A program made the position numbers and the translations under genes. Shown here one piece after another: positions 18,023 to 26,964 of a DNA stretch of 64,000 bases. Position 1 is the first letter of the stretch, and each line of letters starts with the position of its first letter. Origin of the DNA: Hyphomicrobiales bacterium (lineage in GTDB: Bacteria; Pseudomonadota; Alphaproteobacteria; Rhizobiales; Rhizobiaceae); NCBI GenBank assembly GCA_900471925.1, contig UCGV01000019.1, positions 62,001 through 126,000 on the forward strand, written 5' to 3'. The notes beneath the pieces were generated by a model. The model was not told where the DNA came from. It saw only the letters and a list, made by a program, of their open reading frames with translations, and did not search any database.

Positions 18023-18883
18023 ATGCCGATGCAACGCGCGAAACGTCCATTTTCCGGGGAAACACTGCAGCTGGCGCTGATCCGGGTGCTGCGGCCGCTC
18101 GTCAAGCTCGCCCTGGCATCCGGACTGAGTTTCCCGTCTTTCGCAGCCCTGCTGAAGCGGCTCTATATCGATGTCGCCGAGCGTGATTTTGCGCTCGCCG
18201 ACAAGGCTCAGACGGACAGCCGCATATCCTTGCTGACCGGCGTCCATCGCAAGGATGTCAGCCGCCTGCGCGACGAGCCGCTCAGCGCCGGCTCGTTGCC
18301 CGCAGCGGTGTCGCAGACCGGCCGGATCATCGCACGCTGGATCGCCGACCCGCTCTATTGCAACGAAGACGGAAGCCCGATGACGTTGCCGCGGACACTA
18401 CAGGGTGAGGCTCCCTCTTTCGAAAGGCTGGTCGCGGAGATCACCAAGGATGTGCATCCGCGCGCCGTGCTCGACGAATGGCTCGATCGCGGGGTCGTTT
18501 CCGTGGATGCGCAGGACATGGTCCGGCTCGATCTCGCCTCGATCGTTCCCAATGCCGACGATGACGCCCGCCGGCATTATTTTACCCGTAACCTTCATGA
18601 TCATGCGCTTGCGGCTGTGTCCAACGTCATCAACGATGTCGCGCCTCATCTCGAGCGCGCGGTCCATTACGATCGAATATCGCCCGATCTCGCCAGTCGC
18701 CTCGACCTGATCGCCCGTGAGGAAACGATGGCGATGCTCCTGAGACTGAACAAGATCGCCCATCAAATGGTGCAGAACGATCCGGGCGGCGATAGCCGCT
18801 GGATTGCCGGAGGATACGTTTTGACCGAAACGGTGGAAACGAACCCGAAGCCGCGTGCCGAGACGCCGGAGACAAAAGCATGA
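18023..18883 (+). CDS. DUF6502 family protein
   Basis: 286 aa conserved protein of unknown function. The N-terminus (LALIRVLRPLVKLALASGLSFPSFAALLKRLYIDVAE...) is a helical region ending in TGVHRKDVSRLRDE, which resembles a DNA-binding helix-turn-helix; the rest is helical with a FHDHALAAVSNVINDV-like C-terminal segment. There is no signal peptide. It overlaps the next gene by four bases (ATGA). DUF6502 and DUF5666 proteins are recurrent neighbours, so the pair probably works together, for example as a regulator or assembly factor of the exported DUF5666 protein. That is inference. Confidence 0.8.
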   Translation: MPMQRAKRPFSGETLQLALIRVLRPLVKLALASGLSFPSFAALLKRLYIDVAERDFALADKAQTDSRISLLTGVHRKDVSRLRDEPLSAGSLPAAVSQTGRIIARWIADPLYCNEDGSPMTLPRTLQGEAPSFERLVAEITKDVHPRAVLDEWLDRGVVSVDAQDMVRLDLASIVPNADDDARRHYFTRNLHDHALAAVSNVINDVAPHLERAVHYDRISPDLASRLDLIAREETMAMLLRLNKIAHQMVQNDPGGDSRWIAGGYVLTETVETNPKPRAETPETKA

Positions 18884-19959
18884 CGTCCCTGGCACTTACG
18901 AGACGGCAGTTGCTTCTGGGTGTCGCGGTGCATCTGTTCGGCAGCGGTGCGGTCGCGGCGGGGCAATGGAGCGCGCCAGACGGCGATCAGGGTATCGGCG
19001 GTTCGGGTATTTCTGTCAGCGGTGGAGAGCAGGACGACCACGGTATCGGCGGAACCGGCATTGTCGGCACCATTCAAGGCTTCGGCTCTATCATCGTCAA
19101 CGATGTCCACATTCCTTTTAACGATGACACTCCGGTCCGTATCGATGGCAAGCGCGTGTCAGCGAAGGAAATGAAGGTAGGGCACATCGCCCGAGTTCTG
19201 ACCGAGAACGGTGTGGCGCAGAGGATCGATATTACCAGCGAAGTACTCGGGCCAATCGAACTGATCGGCAAGTCGAAGCTTTCAATCCTGCAGCAGACCG
19301 TGGATACGACCGAAATCGATACGAGCCGGCTCAAGGTCGGCGACCGGATTGCTGTCTTCGGTATCAGGGCGGCTGACGGCACCATCATCGCGCGCCTTAT
19401 CGAACGGCGTGTCGGCACGAACCAGATGCATATCAGGGGTGTGCCGGGCCGAACGGGGAAGAATATCCTCATAGGCGGCCTTTCGCTCGGCGCACAGTAC
19501 CGCTATTTCGCGGGACGGCAGACTCTCGTCACATTCAAGACGGTTCGCAATCAGCAGGTCATTTCGAAAGTTTCCTCCGAATCTCTGGTCCCTGGGCTGG
19601 AACAGGGCACCGCCGAGGTCGAGACCTACGGAACCAACAGTAATGGCTCGCTGAAGCTTGGCATCGGAATATTCGGGCCTGGAGCGAGGATGCGGTTCGG
19701 TCTGGATGGGCGAACCTTCGCGACGGTTTCAGTCCGTTCGGACCGCATGACCGCGATCCACAATGGCGGCCGGCCGCCACACGACTCCCATCCGAGGGGC
19801 GGCCATATGAGGCCAGGTGGGCCGCCATCCGGCTTCCGCAGGCCCGAAGGCTTTGCGCCCAATGGAGGGCCACCTTTCGGCGGCCCGCATGGGATGGAGA
19901 GAGGGCCAGGAAGAATGCCTGGAAGGATGCCAGGACCGCCGCCGGGACGGCCGCGATGA
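18880..19959 (+). CDS. DUF5666 protein with Tat-type signal and proline/glycine-rich tail
   Basis: 359 aa exported protein. The N-terminus TRRQLLLGVAVHLFG with Ala-rich cleavage region looks like a twin-arginine signal. Two GIGGSGI/GIGGTGI motifs (about 38 and 56) precede repeated OB-like DUF5666 modules (GTIQGFGSIIVNDVHI, VGDRIAVFG...). The last 75 residues are a low-complexity Gly/Pro/Arg/His tail (RGGHMRPGGPPSGF, GRMPGRMPGPPPG). Periplasmic or surface location is expected. Function unknown; the His-rich tail could bind metal or polymer. The start overlaps the stop of the DUF6502 gene. Confidence 0.85.
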   Translation: MTSLALTRRQLLLGVAVHLFGSGAVAAGQWSAPDGDQGIGGSGISVSGGEQDDHGIGGTGIVGTIQGFGSIIVNDVHIPFNDDTPVRIDGKRVSAKEMKVGHIARVLTENGVAQRIDITSEVLGPIELIGKSKLSILQQTVDTTEIDTSRLKVGDRIAVFGIRAADGTIIARLIERRVGTNQMHIRGVPGRTGKNILIGGLSLGAQYRYFAGRQTLVTFKTVRNQQVISKVSSESLVPGLEQGTAEVETYGTNSNGSLKLGIGIFGPGARMRFGLDGRTFATVSVRSDRMTAIHNGGRPPHDSHPRGGHMRPGGPPSGFRRPEGFAPNGGPPFGGPHGMERGPGRMPGRMPGPPPGRPR

Positions 19960-19988
19960 TCGCGTGGTGGGTGGCCGATAATTGACAT

Positions 19989-20005
19989 ATGGGAAAATTT
20001 CCCAT
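19989..20005. promoter_or_regulatory. Palindrome ATGGGAAA-A-TTTCCCAT
   Basis: Perfect eight-base arms with a one-base centre, followed by TTTAT, 30 bases after the DUF5666 stop. The tiny loop makes a stable hairpin doubtful, so it may be a protein-binding site rather than a terminator. I see nothing else in the gene-free stretch 19960-20266. Confidence 0.35.
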
Positions 20006-20266
20006 TTTATAGTCAGGCGATTCTGGAGCCGCTGGCAGTACGGCAACAGAGCGCCGATCGCAAAGCCGGCCCCGCCCGGGCGGTGAGCGATCGCTCTAAT
20101 TCAACCCTTGTTCCTGCGTTCCCTGACATGGATTGCGTTGCGATGCTGCATCGAAGCGGTGAGGTCGGCCGTCTGTCCGAGATTTTCGGCGGGCGGTTTG
20201 CCGGCCCGGTGAGATCGCGGCGCAATCCAGTCGTTTCAAACTCGGTTGAGGTCTGGCGATAGAAAG

Positions 20267-20521
20267 ATGTTTATGCGCAAAACAGCCGAAAAACGCGTGG
20301 CGCAGAGCAGCAGGCCGCCATATGCGCTGACGACGACCTGGGAAAATCGGTCGGAACTTCTCGCAATCATGCAGAATGCAATGAACCTTGCAGATCAGGT
20401 TCAGAAACTTTGGGAGCGAAGCGGCCAGATCGGCCGCATCTCGCAGACGGATACCGATGAAATGGTGCTGCTGCTTTCCCAACTGAGCGCATTGAGCGAG
20501 GCCGCTCGGCAATTGGATTGA
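20267..20521 (+). CDS. Small hypothetical protein, 84 aa
   Basis: Unrecognised. Basic N-terminus (MFMRKTAEKRVAQSSRPP), then a helical C-terminal half (ENRSELLAIMQNAMNLADQVQKLW...DEMVLLLSQLSALSEAARQLD) that could form a coiled coil. ATG 20267 is chosen, with ATG 20273 a close alternative (AGAAAG upstream); a TTG at 20246 is unlikely. Free-standing gene, convergent with the amidohydrolase. Confidence 0.6.
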   Translation: MFMRKTAEKRVAQSSRPPYALTTTWENRSELLAIMQNAMNLADQVQKLWERSGQIGRISQTDTDEMVLLLSQLSALSEAARQLD

Positions 20522-20608
20522 ATCGTCCTGAGACATAAAACCAGGAAATGATGCGCGGCTATTTCAGGACGCATATCAGCCGCGCATCAGATCAACGCTT
20601 CACAGCGT

Positions 20609-21622
20609 TCAGGCCTTGAGTCCGAACAGGGCCTCGGCATTGCGGAAGCAGATCTTCTCCATATCCTCCTTGGGAAGATCGAGCGAGTTCAGGATTTTCA
20701 GCGTGTCACGGATATAGCCCGGGCCCTTTTCGGGGTCGAAGGGTGAATCCGAAGCGAAGAGGATGCGATCGCTACCGTAGAATTCGAGACCGCAGAGCGT
20801 TGCGGCGCGCGAACCGAAGACGGCCGTATCGGCATAGAAATCCTTGAAATAGTCGAGCGGGCGCTTCTTGAGGCGCTTCAGCACCAGCGACAGATCCTCG
20901 TCGGTGGTACGCTTGCCGAGTTGGTCCCAACCCGGGCCGACGCGGCCTTCGAAATAGGGCACCATGGCGCCCATGTGATGGGCTAGCACCTTCAGATCCG
21001 GCAGGCGATCCATGAAGCCCGAGAAGACGAGGCGGGCCATGGCGGCGCTGGTTTCATAAGGCCAACCGAAGGTCCACCAGATTTCGTATTTGGATTTGTC
21101 CTCGGTTGCGTAGTCCGTCATCGAAGAATTGCGTGAGGGATGCAACAGCACCGGCTTTTTGTGCTTGGCGGCTGCTTCGAAGATCGGGAAGAAGCGCTCT
21201 TCGTCAAGCGGCGCGCCGTTGACGTTGGTATGGATCTGCAGGCCGTTGGCGCCGAGTTCGGTAAAGGCACGCTCGGCTTCACGCACCGCGGCGTCGGGGG
21301 CATTCATCGGCAGGGCCGCGACGAAACCGGCGAAGCGTTCCGGATATTTCTCGACGAGTTCGGCCTGTCCGTCATTGGCGATACGAGCGAATTCAGTCGC
21401 GAGTTCCGGGCCACCCATGGCTTCAAGAGGCGGCATGCCAAGCGAAATGATCTGCCGGTAGTCAGGAAACTCATCCATCACCCGGAAACGGGTTTCCAGA
21501 TCGTAGATGCAGGGGACGCCTTGCATACGTTTGCCGATATCCTTGCCGGCGCCGTCCAGCTTCTGGATACGATCCCAGAGTGCCTTCGGAAAAAAGTGAT
21601 TGAACGCATCGATATAATACAT
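20609..21622 (-). CDS. Amidohydrolase family protein (ACMSD-like decarboxylase/hydrolase)
   Basis: 337 aa of the amidohydrolase_2 family that includes ACMSD, gamma-resorcylate decarboxylase and LigI. Residues seen: the N-terminal DAFNHFFP (His-containing variant of the DxHxH metal motif), VLLHPS (metal His), VLAHHMGAMVPYFEGR (metal and catalytic His) and FASDSPFDPEKG (final Asp). These enzymes decarboxylate or hydrate/hydrolyse aromatic-derived carboxylic acids. Start ATG 21622 has GGAGGAG upstream. Last gene of a three-gene minus-strand operon with class II aldolase (21657) and decarboxylase-like gene (22435). Within a 4,5-cleavage pathway it could act at the pyrone hydrolysis or a decarboxylation step; not settled by sequence. 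Confidence 0.82.
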   Translation of the reverse strand: MYYIDAFNHFFPKALWDRIQKLDGAGKDIGKRMQGVPCIYDLETRFRVMDEFPDYRQIISLGMPPLEAMGGPELATEFARIANDGQAELVEKYPERFAGFVAALPMNAPDAAVREAERAFTELGANGLQIHTNVNGAPLDEERFFPIFEAAAKHKKPVLLHPSRNSSMTDYATEDKSKYEIWWTFGWPYETSAAMARLVFSGFMDRLPDLKVLAHHMGAMVPYFEGRVGPGWDQLGKRTTDEDLSLVLKRLKKRPLDYFKDFYADTAVFGSRAATLCGLEFYGSDRILFASDSPFDPEKGPGYIRDTLKILNSLDLPKEDMEKICFRNAEALFGLKA

Positions 21623-21656
21623 CGGACTCCTCCTCAACGTATCGGGTATTGCCGTC

Positions 21657-22349
21657 TCAGCCGCGCTTCAGGCGACGGACGAGATAGGCGAATGTCGCCT
21701 TGAACATTTCCTCGCGGAACATGTGCTTGCGCTTGGCCTTGATATCCTCGGGCTTGCCGAGCGCCTTTGCGCCGCCCGCTGCTTCCACCCAGAGCTGCAT
21801 CATGCAGGCATTCTCGAGCGATAGCGCGAGGTAGATCGCCTGTTCGATGCTGGGGCCGGCCGTTACCAGGCCGTGGTTCTGCAAGAGCATGGCGCCGTGC
21901 TCGCCGAGGCAGGCGGCAACCGCCTTGCCGCGCTCGGGCGTGGTGATCAGTTCCGTCGTTTCGGAAAATACCGGCAGTCCCTCGGCGAAGATCGAACCCG
22001 GATGGCCGATCGGCTGCAGCGGCTTGCCGAGCGAGGAAAAGCTGACGGCATAGGGTGCATGCGTATGGACGACCGCATTGACGTCGGGCCGAGCGCGCAA
22101 CACTTCGGAATGGATGTAAACCTCGTTATGGCGGCCGAATTCGCCATCAACCTTTTCGCCATCGAGATCGACGGTGATGATGTTGTCGTAGGTGATTTCC
22201 TCAAGGCCGAATTTCGAAGGCTTCATGTAGAAACGGTCCGGCTGGTCCGGCACACGGATAGAGATGTGACCTCGCGTCCAGTCGCCTTGGCCTGCCTGTT
22301 CCAGAATGCGGCCGGCCTCGATCATCCGCTGTTTTAGCTCTTCATGCAT
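21657..22349 (-). CDS. Class II aldolase/adducin family protein (possible hydroxyaromatic decarboxylase), copy 1
   Basis: 230 aa with the class II aldolase zinc motif VVHTHAPYAV (H-x-H), a third His in LLQNHGLV and a substrate-loop region (GHISIRVPD). The family contains fuculose-phosphate aldolases but also 3,4-dihydroxyphthalate decarboxylase (PhtC), which fits this neighbourhood of phthalate-type enzymes. Start ATG 22349 is supported by GGAGAA eight bases upstream; the frame extends further but without a good site. 34 bases before the amidohydrolase start, 85 after the decarboxylase-like gene stop. Whether it is an aldolase or decarboxylase is inference. Confidence 0.82.
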   Translation of the reverse strand: MHEELKQRMIEAGRILEQAGQGDWTRGHISIRVPDQPDRFYMKPSKFGLEEITYDNIITVDLDGEKVDGEFGRHNEVYIHSEVLRARPDVNAVVHTHAPYAVSFSSLGKPLQPIGHPGSIFAEGLPVFSETTELITTPERGKAVAACLGEHGAMLLQNHGLVTAGPSIEQAIYLALSLENACMMQLWVEAAGGAKALGKPEDIKAKRKHMFREEMFKATFAYLVRRLKRG

Positions 22350-22434
22350 CGTCTTGTTCTCCGAGGAATTGTCGCACCGGAATCCGGTGCCGCTCCAGGC
22401 CGGTTCGAATGCGGCGTCACCGCCCTCGCAGGCG

Positions 22435-23424
22435 CTACACACGGTGTTTGTCGCCGCGCTTGCGGCCCTGCGACACATCGAGGAAAAGATCGGAAACCGC
22501 GACTTTTCGGTCGATCAGCCCCTGCTGGTGTGCGTAGCCGATGACGGTTTCAAGCGTCTTGGCGTTCTGTCCCTCGATGCCGTAGGCCCAGGGGTCGTCG
22601 CCGAGGATCGCCTGCTGCTCTTCCCACGCCTCGCGATACCAGGCGAGTGGTACGATGCGCGGGTTTTCCATGCGCTTCATGGCGACCTGCTTGGCCTCCT
22701 CGAAGGCAATGTAGAGATTGATCGGCACCCAAGGGTGCCGCGCGACGATTTCCGGGCGGATACCCATGACATGCATGATCGGGAAGATGCCGGTGCGCTC
22801 GTAATAGGCGATCTCTTCTGTCTTGTAGTCAGGAAACAGACGGCCGACGCGCGGATCGCGCTTCTTGATCGGTGCGATGAGATCGGGATGAAGCAGCGCG
22901 TCGATCTCGCCATCAACCAGCATCTGCTCGATCGATTTGTCTTCGGGGATCTTATGCAGCTTCAGGCCTGATGGAAGCGTGTAGTCCACATCTTCGTCCA
23001 GCTCCGAATACCATTCGATCGACTGGTGCGGCACGCCGTATTCGCCTTCCAAAAGGCCGCGCAGCCAGAGCGATGCCGTCACGAGATAGCTTTTGACGCC
23101 AACCTTGCGACCGATCAGATCCTTCGGTTCACGGATGCCGCTTGCCGTATGGGTAAAGATGAAGCCGTGACGGAAGCGTCGGTGCAGGAAGACGGGGATC
23201 GCGTCGAAGGGCAGGCCGCGCGTCTTCGCCGCCATGTAGGAGGAGAGCGAAACCTCGGCGACGTCGAACTCGCCGTTGCGCAGAAAGCGCCAATGACGGG
23301 TCGTCGAATCCATCTCGGTCAGGATCGTCAGTTCGATCCCATCAGGCTTGACCGTCCCTTCCTTCAGCGCCCGCACGATCTCATAATCACCGCAAGCAAG
23401 CGTCAGCTCGACCTTTTTCGTCAC
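22435..23424 (-). CDS. 4,5-dihydroxyphthalate decarboxylase-like protein, paralogue 1
   Basis: 329 aa resembling Pht5-type 4,5-dihydroxyphthalate decarboxylase, a family with a periplasmic-binding-protein-like fold but no signal peptide. Segments conserved with the other copies: LTLACGDYE near the N-terminus, FDVAEVSLSSYMA (about residues 60-72), IPVFLHRRFRHGFIF, DLIGRKVGVKSY, GEIDALLHPD and FPIMHVMGI. The start is GTG 23424 with GGGAGGAG five to seven bases upstream; this gives the same N-terminal length as the family. First gene of an operon with class II aldolase and amidohydrolase; divergent from the FAD monooxygenase. Substrate may differ from dihydroxyphthalate. Confidence 0.82.
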   Translation of the reverse strand: MTKKVELTLACGDYEIVRALKEGTVKPDGIELTILTEMDSTTRHWRFLRNGEFDVAEVSLSSYMAAKTRGLPFDAIPVFLHRRFRHGFIFTHTASGIREPKDLIGRKVGVKSYLVTASLWLRGLLEGEYGVPHQSIEWYSELDEDVDYTLPSGLKLHKIPEDKSIEQMLVDGEIDALLHPDLIAPIKKRDPRVGRLFPDYKTEEIAYYERTGIFPIMHVMGIRPEIVARHPWVPINLYIAFEEAKQVAMKRMENPRIVPLAWYREAWEEQQAILGDDPWAYGIEGQNAKTLETVIGYAHQQGLIDRKVAVSDLFLDVSQGRKRGDKHRV

Positions 23425-23530
23425 TGAACTCCTCCCAGAGTCGCCCGGCAAATATCTGCCACGCCATCATTTACAGTCAGCATGCGCAGAACAGCAATCG
23501 CCTGTCCAGCCATTTTCTAATTTTTCCTGC

Positions 23531-23541
23531 AATGTGGGATT
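23531..23541 (+). promoter_or_regulatory. AATGTGGGATT motif in the divergent promoter of decarboxylase-1 operon and monooxygenase
   Basis: The same 11 bases occur on the minus strand upstream of class II aldolase copy 2 (26965-26975). Sited 79 bases before the monooxygenase start. A shared regulator site is possible, perhaps for the IclR protein encoded at 25246-25995; inference only. Confidence 0.35.
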
Positions 23542-23619
23542 TGTTAAGTTTTGAATTGACGCATCTTTCGAACTCGCGGTAAATGAGGCCGATGCCGCCG
23601 GTTGGAGGGAGGCAAAGGG

Positions 23620-25239
23620 ATGGAGAGTATGGAACAGACGGATGTCCTCATTGTCGGCGCAGGCCCGGTCGGGCTGACGCTCGCTATCGACCTCGGGCAA
23701 AAGGGCGTGCGCTGCACGCTGATCGAAAAGAAGGAAGCACCGGAATTCCTTCCGAAGATGGAGCGCTGCAATGCGCGCACCATGGAAATCTTCCGCCGCA
23801 TGGGCCTGTCGGGAAAGATCCGCAAAGCCGGTCTTGATGCATCGGTGCCGATGGATGTCTATGTCGTCCTGGCGATGAACGAGCCGCCGCTACTGCGTCT
23901 GCCCTACCCATCGGTCAGCGAGGCGCTGGACGAGATTCGCCGCTCCGAAGATGCAAGCCATCCGCTTGAGGCCTATCAGCTGATTTCCCAGTATACGCTG
24001 GAGCCGCTGCTGAAGGCGGTGGCGGAACAGCTGCCGAGTGTCACTGTTCGCTATGGTTCGGAATTCGTCTCGCTGGAGCAGGACGAGAGCGGCGTCACGG
24101 CACGCACCACGACGAAAAACGGCGACGTCATCTATCGTGCGAAATATGTCGTCGGTTGCGATGGCGGGGCGAGCCCGGTGCGCAAGCAGCTCGGCATCAA
24201 GCTGCGCGGTGAAGGAAATCTCCTGCATCTGCGTCAGGCGCTCTACTATTCGGAAGAGCTCTACAGCCGGATTCCGCTCGGCGACGGCCCCGGCCGAGGC
24301 CGTCATTATCACGTTGCCGATGGTCAGGCGACATTTCTCATCATGCAGGATTCGACCAAGCATTGGACACTGCATGCCGTCGTCGAGAAAGACGAAGACA
24401 TGGCCGCCCAGTTCGAAAAGGCGGTCGGCACACCTGTCGATTACCAGATGCTCTATGTCGGACAATGGAAGCAGAATCTGCTGCTTGCCGATCACTATGG
24501 CGCCGGCCGCGTCTTCCTTGCCGGCGATGCCGCCCATCTCGTTATCCCGACGGGTGGCCTCGGCATGAATACCGGCGTCGGTGATGCGATCGATATCGGC
24601 TGGAAATTGGCCGCGACGCTTCAGGGCTGGGGCGGCCCGAACCTCTTGCGCTCTTATGAGATCGAGCGCCGGCAGGTCGGCGACCGCAATGTCGGAGCAT
24701 CCCGCTACGCGTCGCTTGGTCGGCGCAAATGGCGCTCTCAGTACCTGCCCGACATCCGTGATGAGACGCCGGCAGGCCGGGCGACGCGCGACAATCTCGC
24801 ACGCGTGGCAGATGTCGAGCAGCGCAAGACCAATGAGATGATCGGTGCCGAACTCGGTTACCGTTATGTCGGCTCACCCGTCATATCAGATGAACCCGGC
24901 GGCCCCGAGCACCTGTTCCGCGAATATCACCCGACCACATGGCCGGGCGCCCGTCTGCCGCATCTCTGGCTCGGTGAAAACGATCCCGTGCAGGATCATA
25001 TCGGCTCCGGCTATACCATGCTGCGGCTTGGCGGCACGTCTCTCGATACGTCCGATATCGAAGCGGCCTTCAACGCAAGGGGCGTGCCCTACCAGACGCT
25101 GGATATCACCTCGCAGCGTGCCCGCGACATATACGGCTACGATCTTGTGCTGGTCCGCCCGGACATGCATGTCGTCTGGCGCGGCAAGCAAGCTCCGGAA
25201 GACGCCGGAGATCTTGTGGCCATGGTCACGGGGAACTGA
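23620..25239 (+). CDS. FAD-dependent aromatic monooxygenase (PobA/MhpA-like)
   Basis: 539 aa group A flavoprotein hydroxylase. Motifs: dinucleotide-binding GxGxxG in VLIVGAGPVGLTLA (residues 9-22), the DG motif in VVGCDGGASPVRKQLG, and the GD motif in RVFLAGDAAHLVIPTGGLGMNTGVGDA, followed by a thioredoxin-like C-terminal domain as in MhpA and phenol hydroxylases. It would use NAD(P)H and O2 to hydroxylate a phenolic acid in the upper part of the pathway. Start ATG 23620 follows GGGAGGCAAAGGG; an earlier in-frame TTG is not needed. Convergent with the IclR gene, six bases apart, so the 3' ends nearly touch. Confidence 0.93.
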   Translation: MESMEQTDVLIVGAGPVGLTLAIDLGQKGVRCTLIEKKEAPEFLPKMERCNARTMEIFRRMGLSGKIRKAGLDASVPMDVYVVLAMNEPPLLRLPYPSVSEALDEIRRSEDASHPLEAYQLISQYTLEPLLKAVAEQLPSVTVRYGSEFVSLEQDESGVTARTTTKNGDVIYRAKYVVGCDGGASPVRKQLGIKLRGEGNLLHLRQALYYSEELYSRIPLGDGPGRGRHYHVADGQATFLIMQDSTKHWTLHAVVEKDEDMAAQFEKAVGTPVDYQMLYVGQWKQNLLLADHYGAGRVFLAGDAAHLVIPTGGLGMNTGVGDAIDIGWKLAATLQGWGGPNLLRSYEIERRQVGDRNVGASRYASLGRRKWRSQYLPDIRDETPAGRATRDNLARVADVEQRKTNEMIGAELGYRYVGSPVISDEPGGPEHLFREYHPTTWPGARLPHLWLGENDPVQDHIGSGYTMLRLGGTSLDTSDIEAAFNARGVPYQTLDITSQRARDIYGYDLVLVRPDMHVVWRGKQAPEDAGDLVAMVTGN

Positions 25240-25245
25240 AAACCA

Positions 25246-25995
25246 TCAGCTCCGCGCCAGCGTCTTGGAAAGGACGCCGGCGCAGAAGACCACTTGTTCG
25301 GCAATCTCGTCGAGGGTCTTTGCCTGCAGCTGGCTGTCGCGCAGCGTCAGGCTTAGGCTGCCGACAATTTCGGACCGGCCATCGAAGACCGGCGCCGCGA
25401 CACCAGTAACCCCGGGCGTCACATCGCCGCTGGTGCTGAGCCAGCCGCGCTCGCGATATTGACGGAATTTAGCCTTTACCTCCGGCAGCGAGCTGCCGAA
25501 GCCTGCCGTGCGGAATTCGTCCTGGGCAAGCCCGTAAAATTTCCGGAGCTGATGATCGGGAAGATGCGCGAGAATTGCAATCGAGGCTGCGCCATGCAGC
25601 AGCGAGCGGCTACGGCCTCGGTCGTAGTTGCTGTGAACCGCGTCCGTTCCCGCTTCCTGATGAACACACAGAACCTCGAACTTGTAGCGGCGGCAGAGCA
25701 GGGCGACTGCCTTGAAGCGGGCGGCGAGCTCTTCCATAACAGGGCGCGCTGCACGGATAAGAACGTCGCCGGTGCGGATCTTGTAATCCAGTTCGACGAT
25801 GCGGGGCCCGAGCATGTATCCGACGCCGGGAAACGACGTCAGTAGACCAGCATCCGTCAGGATCTTCAGATAACGGTAGAGGGTCGAGCGGGTGTAGCCG
25901 AGCTGGTCACAGAGCTCCTCGAAGGTAAGCGCTACAGCATCCTCGCCTGCATCGAAGAGATCGAGCAGGCCAATCATTTTCTCAAGGCTGTTCAA
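25246..25995 (-). CDS. IclR family transcriptional regulator 1
   Basis: 249 aa. Winged helix-turn-helix at the N-terminus (LTFEELCDQLGYTRSTLYRYLKILTDAGLL), then the IclR ligand domain (RGRSRSLLHGAASIAIL, TPGVTGVAAPVFDGRSEIVGSLSLTL). It lies at the end of the monooxygenase gene on the opposite strand and probably controls nearby catabolic genes. A GCGGGATT sequence on the minus strand near 26067 partly resembles the AATGTGGGATT motif at 23531 and 26965, so autoregulation is possible. Confidence 0.92.
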   Translation of the reverse strand: MNSLEKMIGLLDLFDAGEDAVALTFEELCDQLGYTRSTLYRYLKILTDAGLLTSFPGVGYMLGPRIVELDYKIRTGDVLIRAARPVMEELAARFKAVALLCRRYKFEVLCVHQEAGTDAVHSNYDRGRSRSLLHGAASIAILAHLPDHQLRKFYGLAQDEFRTAGFGSSLPEVKAKFRQYRERGWLSTSGDVTPGVTGVAAPVFDGRSEIVGSLSLTLRDSQLQAKTLDEIAEQVVFCAGVLSKTLARS

Positions 25996-26138
25996 GCTGG
26001 CGTCTCCACCCTCGGGTGAGCATAAGGGTACTTTGAGCCCTCGAAAGACCAGTCTGTCAGCAAATCGAATCCCGCCTCGGCAATATCAGGAAGTCTTCAC
26101 TATAGAGTGATGATTGGGCGGCAAGCAATCAGTTGTAT

Positions 26139-26168
26139 GGGCCGGAGCATAGTCTAGCGCTCCGGCCC
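26139..26168 (-). terminator. Strong hairpin after class II aldolase copy 2
   Basis: Stem GGGCCGGAGC / GCTCCGGCCC (26139-26148 and 26159-26168), loop of ten bases. It lies just past the stop of the minus-strand aldolase gene. There is no U-tract, so it may be a weak terminator or an RNA 3'-end stabiliser. Confidence 0.5.
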
Positions 26169-26175
26169 GCGTGCC

Positions 26176-26940
26176 TCAGGCCGCCGTATTCCAGTATTCG
26201 GGGAACAGGCCATCGCGGATGGCGCCGCCTGCGTAATATTTCCAGAGCTTGCGGATGTGATGACCGCGACGGAAGCTATGAGCGAAAGACTCCATTTCCT
26301 CCTCCGTCAGCGGCTTGATCTTGCCGAGCGAGGCGGCACGATAGGCGGCTTCTGCATTCTCAACCAGATGGACGGCGTCAATGAAGACACCGCGGACGGT
26401 TTCGGCGGTGACGATCTGGCCGTGCGCACGGATCTGCATCGCATGGCAGTCGCCAAGGGTAGCCACGATGCCGCGACCACGCTCCGGAGTATCGACATGG
26501 GCCGGGTCCGAGTGAACCGGAATACCGTTACGCCAGCGGATCGCATGATTCTTGACCGGCGGAAGCGGTACATCCTCCACCAGCGTGAAAACATTCGTCA
26601 CATCGTGATGGAAATGGGCGATCGAATGCACGTCCTGCCTCGACCGGTAAATCTCACAATGAAGGAATGTTTCTGACGGCGGCTTTACGCCCGGTGTCCC
26701 GGCAACGACCTTGCCGTTGAGATCGCAGACGAGCAGATCGTCAGGCGCCACATCGGCGCGGCTCTTGTCCTGCGGCTGGATCAGAAACGTCGTTCCGCCC
26801 GGCAGGCGCGCGCTGACATGGCCGCTATATTCAAGGATCTTCAGGCTGTTCAGAAGACGCGTGGCCATGGATACGTCATGGCGCAGGGTGTTTTCTGACA
26901 GTTCGGTCTGCGGCTCTTCCGCGTGTTTGTGAGATTGCAT
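26176..26940 (-). CDS. Class II aldolase/adducin family protein, copy 2
   Basis: 254 aa, about 25 residues longer than copy 1 and only loosely similar. Zinc ligands: IAHFHHDVT (H-x-H) and QIRAHGQIV. The N-terminal SGHVSARLPGGTTFLIQP is the substrate-loop region of the family. It follows the Rieske ferredoxin gene on the same strand with a 68-base gap that contains its own AATGTGGGATT motif and a GGGAGGAG ribosome binding site, so it may be transcribed both with the ferredoxin and alone. A PhtC-type decarboxylase of a dihydroxylated phthalate-like acid is a plausible role, not proven. Confidence 0.82.
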   Translation of the reverse strand: MQSHKHAEEPQTELSENTLRHDVSMATRLLNSLKILEYSGHVSARLPGGTTFLIQPQDKSRADVAPDDLLVCDLNGKVVAGTPGVKPPSETFLHCEIYRSRQDVHSIAHFHHDVTNVFTLVEDVPLPPVKNHAIRWRNGIPVHSDPAHVDTPERGRGIVATLGDCHAMQIRAHGQIVTAETVRGVFIDAVHLVENAEAAYRAASLGKIKPLTEEEMESFAHSFRRGHHIRKLWKYYAGGAIRDGLFPEYWNTAA

Positions 26941-26964
26941 ATTCGGCTCCTCCCGCTGTAAATT

